NCBI GenBank assembly: GCA_039414355.1
Contig: JBCDJN010000009.1
Coordinates: 1-64,000, forward strand
Length of the DNA stretch: 64,000 bases
Direction: 5' to 3'
Source of the DNA: JBCCQL01 sp039414355
GTDB taxonomy: Bacteria; Planctomycetota; Planctomycetia; Pirellulales; Lacipirellulaceae
Shown here piece by piece: positions 63,201 to 64,000 of this stretch. The position numbers and the translations under genes are program-made. Each line of letters begins with the position of its first letter. Position 1 is the first letter of the stretch. The notes beneath the pieces are model-generated. The model did not search any database. It worked only from the letters and a program-made list of their open reading frames with translations, and was not told where the DNA came from.

Positions 63201-64000
63201 CGCTTCGGTTCAGCAGGTAAAGTCGGCCACGATCCAGTTGAAGCTGAAGTCGCGGGCTGAGGTTGAAAGCCAGGTCTGGCTAGTCGCCCAGCACGACGAG
63301 ACCTTGGTCGACGTCGAGTGCGCGCTCGCAACGATTCAACGCGAATCCGTGCTCAGCCAAGAACTCGATGCCAAGGGCTTAGACCAGTACCCGTACCGGC
63401 CCGACCTCGTGTCGGATTCGTCGTTCAGCCTGGCCCCGGGCGCCGAGAAGGAGTTCCCGGTGACCATCCTCCTCAAGAAACGCGCGGGCGCCGACACGAC
63501 CGTCGTGCTCAAGGCGATCAGCAACACGGGCGGCTACGCACGCGCCGAGGTCGATGTTGCGATGCCCGGCAACCGAGACATCGATCTGCTAGTGTCCGAC
63601 GGGCGGCAGTCAATCGTTGCGGATGGCGGGCAAGACTTCACGCTCTACCCCAACCGCCCGCGTAGCTTTGCATTCAACGTGACGAACGACGGCGGCGTGC
63701 CGAAGAAGGTGATCGCCCGCCTGTACGCTTCGGGCAATGAGACGAGCGGCCCAGTCTTTCAGCCCGGGGCCGTTGACGGCGCCACCGCGGCCGCGCGGCT
63801 CGGCAAACTCGTGGGCGACGAACCCTACTTCGCTCAGAGCGAGGCGATGACCGTTTCGCCTGGCAGCGAAGAGCAACTGGTGTTGGGCGTCGAGAATTGG
63901 CGCCCGCCCCCGCAACCCGGCGCGAAGCAACCCCCGAGCGAAGAGATCGGCAAAGGCGGTCTGGTTATCGCCATCGCTGAGTTCGACGCTGAGCGGACCG
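60214..64000 (+). CDS. Large membrane-anchored caspase-like protein (partial), catalytic Cys replaced
   Basis: At least 1262 residues, continuing beyond the window. A basic N-terminus and one membrane helix (about 33-53) place the rest in the periplasm. Residues 105-290 fit a peptidase C14 caspase-like fold: ILAVTAHGLVTDQG carries the His (154) of the usual SGHG motif, but LLLLDAGRAPS has Gly203 where the DAC catalytic Cys is expected. GLRGLADTATAFGNNDDRVD is the family C-terminal segment. A long helical region follows (about 400-980), then beta-sandwich-like segments. It is therefore probably a non-catalytic caspase homologue. GTG at 60214 is the first usable start. It diverges from the PAAR gene. 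Confidence 0.7.
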   Translation, partial: MSRSRSAADRQDGPLLETWRQPKSSWALPAQRFVFTVLLLSLVGGLVYLIVPGIWGTHTYFFSMPARVGVSTLAPIGESVSLPPIAYVYEDFAEFVPLGPVLDPIEKAADSDKEPKRIVFSAFGDRSSVGRQFDYLEKADLSTSGALILAVTAHGLVTDQGPVLACSSYDPVARPDEVVPVRTVLERLAKAKCKTKLLLLDAGRAPSVARVGTVVDGFPDQLAKVVEEVGAPSVYVLTANSPGERSHVSPARKRSVFAAVTAAGLRGLADTATAFGNNDDRVDLAELAQFVRGNVAAWVAKTTNNRHEQTPQLLGKRAGDVKADRPHLIYCKKLTPPNTSPTAAPTPPERGFAVFALEYLSARASEFGINSVSSAVGVVNDAVLGGEDPPSAGDADEEEVEPSIDAGTGVAGQARDAYEEAWRLTEKLADSDQPPASYAPHLWRLHLDRLRWLGQLRESGDLAERTRTRIADRIGAIRRSLKKLDESAEPPDVPENAVDLVHAARPTLKLNPQRAPTLALLDRIADDNPDASFTEERQKFVDFFRGWSDPENLSEIEDLEKAAATWNPEAWNGRDWPQARAAFYEWSLLQDFDGAKPNLRLLKTALRSRWLAAEVTADPLWGQGWAAALVARADDQRLEAERLLRTRAASDWKERVNKNLITANEGYRAAQEGLELARNAEGLYHTTGVELRDFLRWTPFRNDPDAVGVRDLLTYWGEVGNRLAPGVERDLKALKLAVKKLADQRASLLAELRGQASVASDPATANLAEPGLLVGLVDSPLLGIDVRGALAERIAALDRLKLQGVQLGPQPEVQRRPVETTNRLSLERAVYDAAMPDSKLPDAAPTKDRAVLIQESLDHARRLGELPQAVSSSVVRAGDLQTPGNREKNLLQLERAARAMALVDAADSAAAATADNALVDAVAWLYDSRWYDLLEAHRRRLLRLRRDASEAESRRLAAAADTVLTLGVQLNKLKPNQPAPVSSARQAVEISVDQKTASVQQVKSATIQLKLKSRAEVESQVWLVAQHDETLVDVECALATIQRESVLSQELDAKGLDQYPYRPDLVSDSSFSLAPGAEKEFPVTILLKKRAGADTTVVLKAISNTGGYARAEVDVAMPGNRDIDLLVSDGRQSIVADGGQDFTLYPNRPRSFAFNVTNDGGVPKKVIARLYASGNETSGPVFQPGAVDGATAAARLGKLVGDEPYFAQSEAMTVSPGSEEQLVLGVENWRPPPQPGAKQPPSEEIGKGGLVIAIAEFDAERT

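Overview
The window looks like a chromosomal segment of a GC-rich planctomycete, probably Pirellulales-like. This is inferred from gene families only: two exosortase-sorted PEP-CTERM proteins, a PQQ-type beta-propeller protein, a multi-LamG surface protein, a kinase fused to WD40 repeats, and a giant repetitive surface protein with a LEPR-XLL-like N-terminus. No rRNA, tRNA, CRISPR array or insertion sequence was recognised.

Positions 1-17950 are ordinary planctomycete chromosome. They hold a partial BlaI-type repressor, an FHA-GAF sigma-54 activator, two LuxR-type regulators, two PEP-CTERM proteins, a universal stress protein, a leftward cluster (PQQ-propeller protein, phenylacetate-CoA-ligase-like enzyme, DUF971 protein), a small membrane protein, a 1523-residue LamG protein, a NaChBac-type voltage-gated channel with a calcium-type filter, and a LysM protein.

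Positions 17979-64000 form a type VI secretion (T6SS) island. The leftward operon reads tssA-tssB-tssC-tagJ-tssE-tssF-tssG-clpV. The rightward arm, divergent from tssA, reads tssK-tssL-tssM, then a proline-rich putative outer-membrane barrel protein, a 3023-residue repeat protein and a membrane-spanning WD40 kinase. A second leftward cluster reads sigma factor, M15-peptidase-like effector candidate, hcp, hcp, then a protein joining TssB-like and TssC-like parts. vgrG, an FHA-domain gene, a PAAR gene and a large membrane-anchored caspase-like protein that runs off the window complete the region.

The T6SS is unusual in several ways. TssM stops right after its third membrane helix, and both nucleotide-binding motifs are degenerate. 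No tssJ was found. There is a second, fused sheath-like protein beside a separate tssB and tssC. The envelope-facing genes next to tssM do not belong to the standard T6SS set. My working inference is a T6SS whose envelope-spanning part is built differently from the proteobacterial TssJLM complex and which is linked to surface adhesion and to phospho-signalling. All functional statements rest on motifs and gene context, without database searches.
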